Assembly (NCBI GenBank): GCA_025765595.1
Contig: JAIVFH010000032.1
Coordinates: 186,001 to 250,000, forward strand
Source of the DNA: Obelidium mucronatum
Taxonomy: Eukaryota > Chytridiomycota > Chytridiomycetes > Chytridiales > Chytriomycetaceae
DNA length: 64,000 nucleotides
Direction: 5' to 3'
Positions 51,560-62,713 of the stretch are shown in pieces. The translations under genes were made by a program, and so were the position numbers. The notes beneath the pieces are model-generated. The model saw only the letters and a program-made list of their open reading frames with translations, made no database searches and was not told the origin of the DNA. Positions within the stretch are counted from its first letter, which is position 1. Every line of letters begins with the position of its first letter.

Positions 51560-52875
51560 TCAAATCCAATTCTGACAAAAATCAATAATCGGATCAGGTA
51601 CAGGAACCTTCTCGAAATAGAGACCACTATGAATAAATGGACGAAGCATAAGCGGACTTAGAGTGATCAGCGTCCCAAGCGTCAAGAACCAATTCAAACA
51701 CTTCCAAAACGGTCCTACTCCCCAATTAACGCCATATCCAGTTACACGCTGAAATGCAGCTTCAAGAATGCAAAACATGCCATTCAATAAAAAGAAGGCA
51801 ACTGTGGTTCCCAGTGGCTGCTCTGGCATCAAGTGAACAACACAAAGTTCGTGTTGGAGACCTGAAACCAGAAAAGTAACCATTGTGGCTGTTGCCACTG
51901 AGAGAAAAGAATATCTTGGAGGCTGTTTGTCTTCTATTTTGGGGTTCTTTTCGAGAAGCTTGAGGGTTGGTATGTATATTCCGCGTTCCAGAGAAGCTTG
52001 TGCTACAAGATTCCAACGATTAGCCCACTGTAAGTAGCGTCAAAGCATTGGTCAAAGCACTTATTGTACAAAAAAAAAAACTTCATCGACTCACTAAATC
52101 CCGCATTGATTTAGCTGCGTAAGGAGCTTTGTAAAGTACTGGAATAGGTTCACCAAATGCAATCAATGGCAAAAATCGCCAAAAATGAACTGCATACAAA
52201 CCATGAGAAATGAATTGAAGAACGAAAAAAGATAAGTCTTAACTGGCCCGCATTCCGCTGTAGAGTAACGCGCCGATAAGAGTGTAGTCAACCACTTGCT
52301 TAACATCCAGAATATTGACAAGATACACGTCATGTCGGAACCCGTACTTTCTAAAGTAGGCGATAATCAACCATTGCGTGGCATGAAAAAACAGACAGTC
52401 ACTGATCAGATGGAAATATGTCCAAACAGTGTTTTTGAACAGTCGATGAGGACGGTTGCTTGGTTGCCCAATTACAATGATTTGAAAGACGTCTTTGAAT
52501 GACCATTTCTGTTGAGTTTCCCTGGACAGCAAATGCATTAAGCACGCCATGAATCAGCTCAAGCAACGCTCATTTAATTACCGTGGAATTGAAGCGACTT
52601 CAAACACTCTGATACCCCAAAGAGTTGTCCACACACCCAACGATCCTCCTAGCAAAGGATCCTCGCATTGTAAAAAAAAGCATGGAAGTAGAATGAGAGG
52701 GAGTCCGATCGAAAAGATCTGGGTGTTGGAAAGTCTCTTGTTTTGCAGCAAACGATGGAAAAGCCAAACCGGAGCAAATAGCACAGCCTGCCAGTCGTTA
52801 GGAGAAATGGGCTGATATTTTTCTTTTTCTACTCACTGGAAATAAGGAGGTGGGGATGGTTGCAATTATGATCAT
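51560..52875 (-). CDS. MBOAT acyltransferase, wax-synthase-like
   Basis: Five exons: 52875-52837, 52787-52582, 52521-52244, 52189-52095 and 52027-51560 (361 aa, frame intact). The first intron is 49 bp with a CTAAC branch site. The protein has about eight hydrophobic segments. The block 'AKSMRDLWANRWNLVAQASL' matches the (L)REFWGRRWH motif of the fungal wax synthase-like domain, and 'FLVSGLQHELCVV' contains the MBOAT catalytic His. Family members transfer acyl chains to alcohols or sterols, or to secondary metabolites, in the ER membrane. The exact acceptor cannot be told. Confidence 0.78.
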
Positions 52876-53069
52876 TTTTTTTTGTTGCCTTGGCATCAAC
52901 CAAATAGATCAAATTACTGGAATCAGAATTGGAATCCCCAAACTGATCCCGAAAATGAACATTGGCGGTATTTATATTTAATACTTTCGCTAATTCTTAA
53001 AAAAAACTTAGTGTGCATTATTCTTTGTACTCAAATCTCAGATGAATCCACATGATTGTATTGAATCAA

Positions 53070-54118
53070 TCATGCAACCCAACTAAAGTTGCAGACAAGC
53101 GCCGAAACTCCATCCCCACTTGACGCACACCCAATAAACGGAAAATTTGTTGGAAACCCCACAATATTCTGCCAATGCCCACCCTGGTATGCAGCTTCCT
53201 CCGTCACCCACCCATGGAACGCCTGTTGGCAGCTTTGAACACCACAAAACAGATTCTGTGCGATTCCAGTCATTCCACCAGACAAAATGTGACAACTCGC
53301 GTCGCAGCAGTTTGAGCCCGCATTGAAGGCCACGCTTTGCTGTGCAATACTTGCGAGTCGGTCGCTCCAAATCAGGCCGCCGATGCTTGGATTGTATTGG
53401 GCTCGGGCCGAGTTGAAGAGCGAGAGACATTCGTTGGCGTCAATGGAGATGGAAGAAACCCGCTGTTGTTCTTGTTGTGGTTGTTGGGGCTCCGGTTGCT
53501 GCTCGATAGGGGCGAATTGGGGCTCGGCTGGTGCTTCGGGTTGTTGTGGCTGTTGGACTTCAGGAAATGCAGGAGGGGGTTGAATTGCGACGGGAGCGAC
53601 TGGCAATGGAGACGGCAAAGAAGCTAGCAATGGTGCCGGTGATGGTGACGGAGAAGAAGGTATTAAAGAAGATAACGTTGTGCTGGTGGTACGAGTGAAG
53701 CTTGTTGCCACAGAACTGATCACAGCTTTATCAGTTACAATCACATTGTCTGATGAAACGTTTCCATCCGGGACGCTCTTTTGCTTGGTTGAAGACTCCG
53801 AAGGTACGCATACGATCGTGAATTCAGACAGCAGCTTGCCGCAATCAAGCCATGGATTCAGCTTTTGAAACACTTGCAACGGCTATTTTTCAGAGTCAAC
53901 AACCAATCCTCAACCCGGAAAGAGCCGCAAAAGTTCCATACCATCGCATTTAAATCTGCTACTTGCTGGCATGTTGCGGATCCTTGAACTTCGAATGTGT
54001 ATTCGCAATTGGCTGTTTCAACACGCATTCCAGCTGTCCAGTGCCCCAACGCAAGGCCCCCGAGCTTCTTTCCCTCGACACACGCTGCAAGTACAACGAG
54101 CAATCCGGTCAAGAGCAT
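53070..54118 (-). CDS. Secreted CAP/SCP protein, Gln/Pro-linker type
   Basis: Two exons: 54118-53942 and 53882-53070 (329 aa). The ATG at 54118 was chosen over an in-frame TTG two codons upstream. Signal peptide; head with 'GHWTAGM' and Cys-x-Tyr-Thr-Phe; LysM-like 'QKLNPWLDCGKLL...IVCVPS' after the shared first intron. The linker is Pro/Gln-rich ('QPQQPEAP' type repeats) instead of polyproline, with no NCG modules. CAP domain: 'LFNSARAQYNPSIGGLIW', 'ASCHILSGGMTGIAQNLF', 'GGHWQNIVGFPTNFPF', ending 'VCNFSWVA'. It is intron-poor in the CAP part, unlike the left-hand cluster. A dispersed member of the family. Confidence 0.87.
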
Positions 54119-54303
54119 TTGCAAGCTTCTATTCTCTTTCTAAAATCTATTTTCACTGTTGAGAGTCCATCAAAGCGCAAATGAAATTTCAAACATTCAT
54201 GAAGGACGAAAAGAAAATACTCCCCGCAGAGGTATAAACCGCAAGTATCGATGAATGCTGAAATAACTCGTTCTTATTTCTCCTCCGAAACGAAACGCAG
54301 AAA

Positions 54304-55868
54304 ATGGCGGCCGCCTCTCTTCTGCGCCTCGCCGAGCGCCTGACTGACTCGCGCGCAAACCTCGCCGCCAACGCGCGCATCGCCAACGCGTCGCGTCTCT
54401 CGGCGCTGATGAAAGCCGAAGCCGCGTTTCTCGCCGCCGCCGCCGCAACACTCGGCGCTGAAAAACAACAAGTGGCGCTGGCGTCGACGAATGCGCCGTT
54501 CTTTGAAAGCGTCGGCGATGCGGCGCAGAAACTATCCGCAACAACCGGCGCAGCAGCGGTGCTGAAGAAAGTGGGTCGCCTGGTGGTCGACGTTGCTGTG
54601 GGCGGAAACAACGTCAAGCCAGTGTGGATCAAGATCAGGGCTGGAACTGTTAAGAGTGCGCGGCTGGAGGGTGACTACTCTGCTGGAGAGGATGATGATG
54701 CGTCGTATGACGGTGATGATTCAGAGCCTGATGACATGGTCATCCAACAAGTGGACCCACAGCCCACAACCCCACTCGATGTTTCAAACTTAAGAATTAT
54801 AAGTCAAGCACGTGATTGGATTGCTGCCGCGAAAGGAAATCCATTGCACTTTATCATACCGCAAGTTGTGTTTTGCTTCACTACAGCATGCGTATCCAGT
54901 CTGGATGAGATGGATCACATCTTGGTCAATGCACTGGCAGATACGGGTGCTATTGTATTGTTTGGAAGTGGAATCTCTTGTTGATTGGGATCACGAAAAA
55001 CGCTCTAGTTGCATCGCCAAACATGTCGGATCCTCCAAACACCACCAGCCTCTTGACTCAAGTGTTAAATCTTGATTTGACCACCCTGATATCTCTTGTT
55101 TCCGATACCTGTCATCGGTTTGAACGCATCCCAAAGCATGTTTTCGATGTTGACGCACTGGTCCAACAAGAAGCTTCTGAAGCACAGTCTCCTTTGCTAA
55201 AGGTAATATAATTAATTTCAGCGAAGAAAAGTCTCTTTTCCGCCGTTTCTTATGTAAAATTTAAAATCATCAGGAGCTATACCCCATTTTCGAACACGTA
55301 CACTTGTAACAACACGTTCAGCATTCCTGAAATTCATTCCGATCGCTTCTAAAATCGCCGGCCCATTTGAAAAGCATCGGATACGGCTTCTCTTCGATCG
55401 TTCACGAATGGATCAAGACCTGATATCTCTCTTGGATGAAGCGACATCCATGTCATGTGAAGCAACAGTATCGGAATCCGAAGTGCTTGCGTGGACCAGT
55501 GCTGGAATCTTGAAGGAGAAAGTCGGTGTTGTTGCAGATGATCCATCTGATCGGTTTCTGCGTCTTTTATCACCGCCATCATCATCAAGTCTTCAGTCCC
55601 TGAAGTCTGGTGACAAAACATTGCAGAAAATAGGAAAAGGACCGCATCAACCGTTTAAGCGGCTTAAAATCTCAGAATCCAATGTGATGATATTTGGGAC
55701 AGGCCGATAGATATTCTTGGACCGACATTAACAGGAAACATGTCTCTTGTGAGATCATTTGAACAAAATTTAGCCGGAGATCAGAGCTCAGTTGAAGAAA
55801 AAGATGGTGATGACAATGGCATGGGGGGCGTTAGTCTTGTTTTGGCACGCACCGCGAAGTTTGATTGA
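54304..55868 (+). CDS. C7orf25 / UPF0415 (DUF1308) homologue, frame broken
   Basis: Start 54304, stop 55868. The N-terminal helical region (Ala/Arg-rich, 'LVVDVAVGGNNVKPVWIKI') and 'NPLHFIIPQVVFCFTTACVS' lead to the family core 'LNLDLTTLISLVSDTCHRFE' and C-terminal 'DDPSDRFLRLL', 'NVMIFGTG' and 'MSLVRSFEQN'. This order matches human C7orf25, a poorly characterised protein conserved in animals and some fungi. Three places need one extra base to keep frame (near 54978, 55298-55304 and 55703), opposite in sign to the breaks in the minus-strand genes to the left. One intron is likely (donor after 'SPLLK', acceptor near 55272). A PIN-like nuclease fold has been suggested for this family; I cannot confirm it from sequence. 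Confidence 0.78.
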
Positions 55869-56048
55869 GTCAAGAAAGGGTGGATTCTAGTAAACGACAA
55901 CGATGAAGTAACAATGAAATGTCTATTACAATGACCCGTCTTATTTGTCATATTCCAAAAAGAGCAAAACGAAAACAAAACTGAAAGAGTTTTAACGGGG
56001 AAAAAGTTCCACAGGGGATAACAACAAATTGGGGCAAACAGAACACGA

Positions 56049-58893
56049 CTACAAAAGAACATAGGAAATTTCATCATACTCTCTACCCGCATGAGCCACA
56101 AGAATCGACAAGAGCTCTTTAGTAAACTCCTCCAACAAGACAACATTCTTGTAAAATTCTTCTTCAAAGTTGAGTCCGAATTGGGTGCGCTCAGCTTTCC
56201 TGCGTTGTTCAAAGAGCTCTTCACGGAGGAGTTGGAGCTCATTGTTGAACGCTGGGCCGACAGATGTTCGGCGGTCTTCTACTTCCCTTCGAAGGCGGAG
56301 AAGGATGGTATATATTGATTTCGTTGGGAGGAGTTGGTTTATGGCGTTTTGGGGACCTAACATCACGTCTGCAGAGAACAGGTAGTGATATAAGATCGGA
56401 ATTGGAGCGGACACAAGCTGACTCAATAGTCCAGTTAGGGCCTGTTAAAACATATCAATGTTAGAAGACAAATATGCCTGAATCCACGAAACGCAAAACA
56501 TGCAACTCACCAAATTAATGTCATATGTATGCGAAAAAAACTGCTCAAACTTTTCAAAAAGCTTCTTCAAAGTCCCATCCTTGACCAACTCCAACATCAT
56601 ATTGCGTTCCACGCTGCCCCGTTTCAAAACTCCACCCACATCATCCCCAGAAACATCCACAAGCGACGCCCATCCCGTCTTTCTACCCCGCTTCTTCTTT
56701 TTTCGTCTTTGGACATCGTTTCCTTTGCTTCCTCCAGACTCTCCCAAGAGAAGCAATTCTTCCAAATCGATTCCTTTCGCTCTTGGTTTTTGAAGACCTG
56801 ATTCTACGGTAGAACCGGAAGAAGATGACGAGGTGCCGCTACTTGTTTTTCCTTGATTCTTCTCAGCTTCCCCAACATAACTGCTTAAACTCGTTTCCAA
56901 AGGGACAAGCACGTTATTAGGGCCCTGAACCATAACTCCACCGCCTCTTGCCACAGTTTCGCCGCCACTGACAAAAGAGTCCATCAAACTATTGAATAAA
57001 TCAAGCGGCTGTTGTGGGCCTGATTTGGGTGCTAAATGAATAGGACGAGGTGGGGTTGGGGATTCAGCGGGCACAAGCGCAAAGTATCGAGAGACAAGCC
57101 ATAAATGAGTGTCGGCGCTGATAGGTACTGGTTGAGTTGACTGTGGTTTTTCTGGAATCAATGCAGGTTCGGCCGCTGTTGTTGCATTCGTTGTTGCAGT
57201 TGCTGTTGTGGATTCATCATCGTTTTGCTGGTCTGCGGCTCCGGTTGAGGGTTCCGGTTGTGGAAGCCTTTCAATTAAAAAGTGAATAGCGCGGACTGGG
57301 TGCAGCGTGATTGCCGTGCGCAAGAGGTTAAGGGTTGCAATAACGACTTCTTCAGCAACAGATGCAAGCTTGGACATGAGAATATCACGTACACGCAACT
57401 TGAGATCTTGTTGTTTGGCTTCCGTAGGAGTGGGAATCGACATTCGATGAGCGTTTGTCATCATAATGGAAGATGGGCGAACCGATCTACGATGCATTGA
57501 TTTACGCAGAGCCTTCTTTTTCGCTTCATCTTCCTCGTCTTCATCGTCAACAGCGTCGCTACTCAACAGAAATTGAAGCATCATAACGGCCATGCATTCT
57601 TCGTTCACAGTTTCCAACATTTTTTGAATGTAGAATAGAGTAGAAGCGGTTGATCCGTCAAAGTCACTGGCACCGCTCAAACTACCAGCAACAATATTAT
57701 CCAGAAAAGTTCCTTGGAAATCCTCCAGAATGGAAGTTGCAATGTCGGCGTTGGGGCATCGAAGGACGACTCCTTGAACAAACTCAAAAACTCGCACCAA
57801 ACACTCGACATCATTTCTGAATACTTCCAAAGGTTTGCGCACATGAAGGGTCTTTTCTTTTGTCGTATCGCCAATTGAGTGTCCTTTAAATCGTTCGGTC
57901 CACTTGACGCCGTTGGGAATTCTTGGTGGTAATTGGGAAAAGACGCCACCAAGGCCTGCTATAGACACGGCACTGAAATCTGACGTATTGATGTAGACAG
58001 CCAAATCTCCTGCGGCCAGTTCCACCAAAAAGAGCGCACTTCTCCGTGCAAAGTCTCCAGACACACCATCGTCGTGAAGGTATCTCAAAATGTGATCAAA
58101 AATAAAAAAGTCGTGACCAGTCACCAACGAAGGACTGGTGGCTTCAAACGCAACGGACTTGTCCTGTTTGCCAGGAGCAGACTTGCTAAAGAAGATGTAC
58201 AACAGGGAAGGGTGATCGTAAATCTTTCCGCAAATATCCAGCTCAAGTTGAAGCAGTTCGCGGTCATATGTTGCATCTGCATTGGGTAAGCAGGACTCTA
58301 TGATGTTGAGGATGGGTCGGTGGATGGCATTGTGAACAAGGATCTTTGGGTCCAGAACCAATAAAAGGTTGGTGACAAAGGCAATCACATAGCCGCGGAA
58401 GCCATTGGGAACATCTGCGTCGCTGAAAGCAACGAGTTTAGTGAGCATATCCTCGCCCAAGAACTTTTCGGTGCAACCGCCTGATTGGACGCCACCTGTT
58501 ACAATGAGAGAGTCAACAACACAGACAGGCAGGCAGACAGACAGCCAGCCAGAACAATTTACCGTCGACAACCCCGTGTTCCTTGACCAGGATATCGACA
58601 ATTACATCGAGGTTGCGTGGAATGTCTGTGTCTCTGATGTTCTTTGTCCAGTTGGACTCGGTCTCCCAGTCAACGACAATGTTGTCCCAGGCGCGCTGGA
58701 ACTGTTTGTGTTTATGTTTTAGTTTTAGTTTAAGTTTGCCTCGCCTCCAAACCTTGTACAGCAGCGCGCCTGGCTGCACCAACAGCACCGACGACATCCG
58801 CTTGTTCGAGGAAAGACCGAGGCCAACGGAAGTTGGGCTCAGCGGATTCGCGCTTGGCTTCAGGAAAGAGCTGAAGAAGCTGAGCGCAGACAT
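56049..58893 (-). CDS. FHIP / RAI16-like subunit of the FTS-Hook-FHIP complex
   Basis: Four exons: 58893-58753, 58701-58563, 58495-56511 and 56441-56049 (885 aa, frame intact). The N-terminal 'FQRAWDNIV' and 'DTDIPRNLDVIVDILVKEHG' match the RAI16-like (FAM160) family, followed by helical repeats ('LLLVLDPKILVHNAIHRPIL', 'LRYLHDDGVSGDFARRSALF'). A low-complexity Ser/Gly/Lys insert precedes the conserved end 'LTGLLSQLVSAPIPILYHYL'. FHIP with Hook and FTS links early endosomes to dynein; in Aspergillus the complex drives endosome motility. One of the longest intact reading frames in the window. The Hook-binding site is not assignable by eye. Confidence 0.85.
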
Positions 58894-59274
58894 TGTTGGT
58901 GTCTTTGTTCAGAGTCGTAATTTGTCTTCTTTTGTTTTCTCTTCTGCAATCATGAATACACAGATGCGCTTGAAGACAATCGTTGACATTAGAGAGGCAA
59001 CGCAATACCAACTCGAGCTGCGAGTCGATCCTTCCTTTGTTTTTCGATATCCATCCGGACTGGGCTCAGCACTCTTGGCCTCTTGGCAGAATGACTTAGT
59101 TTTCCATCACAAACCTCAAAACCAAGGGAAATTGGAAAACAGTTGAAGATGAGTGATTTCCCCACATGCTTAGCAGTGAGTCACTGGTGAGAATTTCTCA
59201 GGGCTAGTATTTATTAACAATATTGTCATAAGACAGAGGAAGGAAGAGAAACTAGTCAGTTTCATGTTTTCGGT

Positions 59275-60495
59275 TCATTTGGATCTCTCCAAAATCCATG
59301 CAGTATAATCACGAATAATTCTGTCGCGAACACTCGGCTCGTTGTGAATCTCGTGTTCGACTCTGTCATCAGGGAATCCAAAGAATCTCTTGTCCTTGCT
59401 TCCACACGCAATCACCCAGTCCTCAGATGCATCTGCGCGTGTGTATTGGTCTCGTGCACTGTGGTATACAATTACTGGCGTTGAAAATTGCCTTGCTAAA
59501 CGTTTCAGTATTTCTGAATGTACCAGCATGTCTTTCGCTAATCTAAGAAGAAGTCGCGTATTTAGGACAGAAAAACTCTTCAGAAAATGATAAACCTTAG
59601 GCTGATCCTTGCGTGAACGAGCGGGTCTCTCAAGTATTGCCGAACCACTGGTTCATAACTGCAAAGCCCATCTAGAGCCAAATTATTGGCTTGTGTGAAC
59701 CTACCGAACCAAGTGCCGCCGATCCATTTCACAATAAGTTGAAGCCACCAAGGGACAGGGGTTCCTGGAGACAAGGCAGGTGCTTGAGCAATAACTCCAC
59801 GGAGTTGAGGAATCTGCAGCTTGTAGTGATGGACAAACGAGAGCGCCAAGAGTCCTCCCATGGAGTGACCTGCAACAAAGGTTGGGATTCCTGGACGCAT
59901 GCCGGGTACTTCGATTGCAAGGAGTTGGAGCATATCTGCGAAAACTTGGTCAAATGACTCGTGGAATCCTGTCGAGGGGTATGTTTGTAAATATCATGGC
60001 CACCTTGAGGAGACATTGGTACCGTATGGTACGTGTACCTTTCACGCCATTTGAATTGCGAAAGACTGTTCTTCCGTGGCCTCGCCAGTCCATGCCCTTC
60101 ACAAGAATCCCCGTTAAAGAGAGCTTCGAAAATATCTCCTAGCAGACACAGCCGAGGAGTGGTTAAAGAAGTAGTATCGGTTGGAGTCAACGATGGACCG
60201 CCTTACATCATAACGCTTAACGTGTTCGCCTAAGCCGTGAAAAAATAAAACTTGCGCTTTGATTGTACCGTTGGGCTGTGCGTGGTTGTTTCAGTCGAGA
60301 CTTTTACAAGCCTTTGTTGACAGGCGAGTGGGATTGCTTACCTTCCAGATAGTTGTAGAATATTCTGTGCCCGTCATTGACTGCAGAAAAATAAGAACCA
60401 GGAGCGGAGTCTGCGCCAATGTCAAAAGGGGTCCTTCGGATTCCGGCACGCTCTGTTGCGATTTTGGAGTTTGGCATTCTTTTCTTCAAAACCAT
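59275..60495 (-). CDS. Alpha/beta hydrolase, monoglyceride-lipase-like (second copy)
   Basis: A spliced gene; the start at 60495 is preferred because an earlier in-frame ATG (60648) overlaps the start codon of the divergent gene. 'DGHRIFYNYLE', 'LFFHGLGEHVKRYD', 'GMDWRGHGRT', nucleophile 'VAGHSMGGLLAL', acid region 'IVYHSARDQYTRAD', and last exon 'VEHEIHNE' with the catalytic His. It has the classical GHSMGG where the paralogue at 32036-33245 has GQSMGG. The first exon junction is off by one base, which may be an indel. The likely substrate is monoacylglycerol or another ester. Confidence 0.82.
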
Positions 60496-60646
60496 TGTCA
60501 CTTGTCTCCAAACCTGCTTTCCGCAGTATATAGAATCTATTTGTCTTTCTGAGACTTTGATTCTTTCACAGCCAATCAGCTTTAACCTGCTGGTGCCCTT
60601 GCACCTCTTCAGACCTCGCAGTTTTGCACCCTGTTGTTTCAGCACC
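60496..60646. promoter_or_regulatory. Short bidirectional promoter between hydrolase and GDP-mannose transporter
   Basis: Only 151 bases separate the chosen start codons. The frame of the hydrolase remains open through this interval to 60648, so the minus-strand protein could be longer if transcription starts further right. Confidence 0.45.
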
Positions 60647-61933
60647 ATGAAAGGAATCCAGCAGCAGCAAGCCAGGCAGTTAAACAGTGACTCCCCGATA
60701 GTAGCTGTTGTATCATACTGTGTATCCTCGAACGTGAGCCCTTGTTTTAAGCCCCTTGTTTATTATCTCAATTTGTGATAACACGTCAACCATCTGTTTA
60801 CTTGCTTCGGGACAGTTGATGGTCATCGCCAACAAAGCAATCATGTCCACTTTTGGTTTCAAATATGCATTCTTTGTCCTCGCACTACAAACACTTCTCA
60901 CGTGGATTCTATTGCATATCTGTTCTATCGCTGGTCTACTGTCGTACCGCAAATTCAATGTTTCGGATGGATTCAAATGGCTCCCTGTTTCCATCAGTCT
61001 TGTTCTCATGATATATACTGGGGCAACAACGCTTCAGCATATGAGCATCGATCTTTTCAATGTCTTCAAGAATATGACCTTGATTCTGATGGCATATGGC
61101 GAACAGATCTTTTTCCGTGGACCGAAAGTTACGGGGCTGGTTTTGTTGAGTTTTGGATTCATGATTGGAAGCGCTGTCTTGGCTGGTAAAGACAAAAAGA
61201 ACACCATCTTTACATATGTTTCGTTTTGACAAAATACTCCCGACTTCAAGGCTGGGACAATGTCAAAATGCTTCTCCAACAACCAACCAAACGGATCTCA
61301 CAGTCTCCTATTTTTGGATGTTTGCAAATTGCGTTACAACAGCATTGTTTTCATTGGCAATGAAGGCTCGAATCACGGGAATCGGATTCAAGGATTTCGA
61401 TACAGTTTATTTCAATCAAGTTCTGGGGTTTCCTATTCTATTTGTGTGCTCTTTGATTTTTGAGTGGAATGCGTTTGGCGATTTGATTCAACGTTTCAAT
61501 TCTGCTGCAACAGTTAATGGGATTTTGGATTCTGGCGACGGAAGTCGATTGCTGTTTGCCATTTTCATGAGTGGAATTACACAATTTGGTATTGCATATT
61601 GTTCTGCATGGTGTTTGAGAGTTACTTCGTCGACAACCTTGAGGTGAGCAAACCTGAAGGTACAGCCAACCGGAAAATGATATAAACCTCACCAACAGTA
61701 TGGTCGGGACTCTCAACAAACTACCTCTTTCTATCATTGGCATGCTCATGTTTCAAGATTCCATGACGGCACATCGATTGGAAGGCGCTATCCTGGCGGT
61801 CATTGGCGGGATTTTGTACAGTGTTGCGAGGAAATCGCAGTATCGAGATAAACATGTTCTTCCAGTCGCATCAGAAGACCATAAACAGATGCTGTTGAGT
61901 GATCGTATTGGAAAAGTGTTAAAGGAGCAGTAG
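60647..61933 (+). CDS. GDP-mannose / nucleotide-sugar transporter (Vrg4-like)
   Basis: Four exons: 60647-60733, 60816-61185, 61251-61643 and 61699-61933 (about 361 aa). Ten hydrophobic segments. Diagnostic blocks: 'VVSYCVSSNLMVIANKAIMS' at the start, 'FNVFKNMTLILMAYGEQIFF', 'YFWMFANCVTTALF', and 'SMVGTLNKLPLSIIG' corresponding to the GALNK motif that recognises the nucleotide sugar. It imports GDP-mannose or a related sugar into the Golgi for glycosylation. One base appears missing in an A4 run (61265-61268): with five A, 'WDNVKNASPTTNQTDLTVSY' reads through. It diverges from the hydrolase gene on its left. Confidence 0.83.
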
Positions 61934-62120
61934 AATTGTTTTGACATGGAGGTTTCAATTGCAAAAGTATTGTACTATATGATCTCTTTGAAAGATCTTG
62001 ATCTTGATTGAAGATTCCAACGAACATCTGCAAGATTTCAATAAAACAATATGCATTGACTGATTTTTTTCTTATTATTGATTTTCAATCCATTCTACGC
62101 GTTCCAAACGACGGCACTGA

Positions 62121-62633
62121 ATGGCTCACTTTCGAACGACACCTTCCTCTCGTGTGCGAGAAACAAGTGCTATCAGCGGAGGTGGTTCCTCAGAACCCAA
62201 GTCTCAAAAAACACGAAGGTTGCCCGCCCGAAAGAATGCGGAATCTGGAAATCTCTCCACTATGAACCATAAAGCCACTTATTCCTTTTACAGTCTCGTT
62301 TGGTCATCAGTGCTTGGCTTCAACAGAGTACATATAAATAATTACGTATTTGATGCCTTCGCAATTCGATTCTCCGGATACTAATGCCGAAAAAAACTTA
62401 AATCCCAGCTTTCTGATTCGGAAAAAGTTCCATCGAAATCCTTTTCCCCTGTTGTCGACGCTGGTGCAACATCTGAATTCAATGGTTGTCTGCTATGGAC
62501 CATGCATTTTATCCTCGTGATTCCAGTCATTTATTATTACGCGTCGAGATTCTCTGAAATTCAATGGACGGGATTAGATTGGTTATTGATGGTGGGAATA
62601 GCGCGACAAGGTCTGATGGATCAGCGGAAGTGA
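62121..62633 (+). CDS. Small two-exon membrane protein, unknown
   Basis: Exons 62121-62327 and 62409-62633 (143 aa). The intron has GT-AG ends and a TACTAAT branch site. The basic Ser/Arg-rich N-terminus is followed by 'YSFYSLVWSSVLGF' and, after the intron, a stronger membrane span 'LLWTMHFILVIPVIYYYA' and 'WTGLDWLLMVGIARQG'. The arrangement loosely recalls the first part of ERG24/ERG4-type sterol reductases, but the protein stops far too early and I would not name it. It could be a truncated gene or a real small protein. Confidence 0.45.
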
Positions 62634-62713
62634 TTCCCTATCTTATCTTATGGGACGAAATCTTCAGAAATGCAAGGCAGTATAAAAGCAAAAGTTTTTC
62701 TCTTTTAAAACGT

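Noticed and set aside
52812..52836. An ultra-short 25-base intron in the MBOAT gene
   Set aside because: A later AG at 52788, with a CTAAC branch site just upstream, gives a normal 49-base intron and an intact frame.
60000..60230. A frameshift in the second alpha/beta hydrolase at a GGGG run
   Set aside because: Placing the splice acceptor before 'EIFSKLSLTGILVKGMDW' gives a continuous frame without any indel.
2238..61268. Programmed +1 frameshifting as a general system in this organism
   Set aside because: The break sites share no codon or motif, several need a missing rather than an extra base, and they fall mostly in or near homopolymers; assembly indels explain them better.
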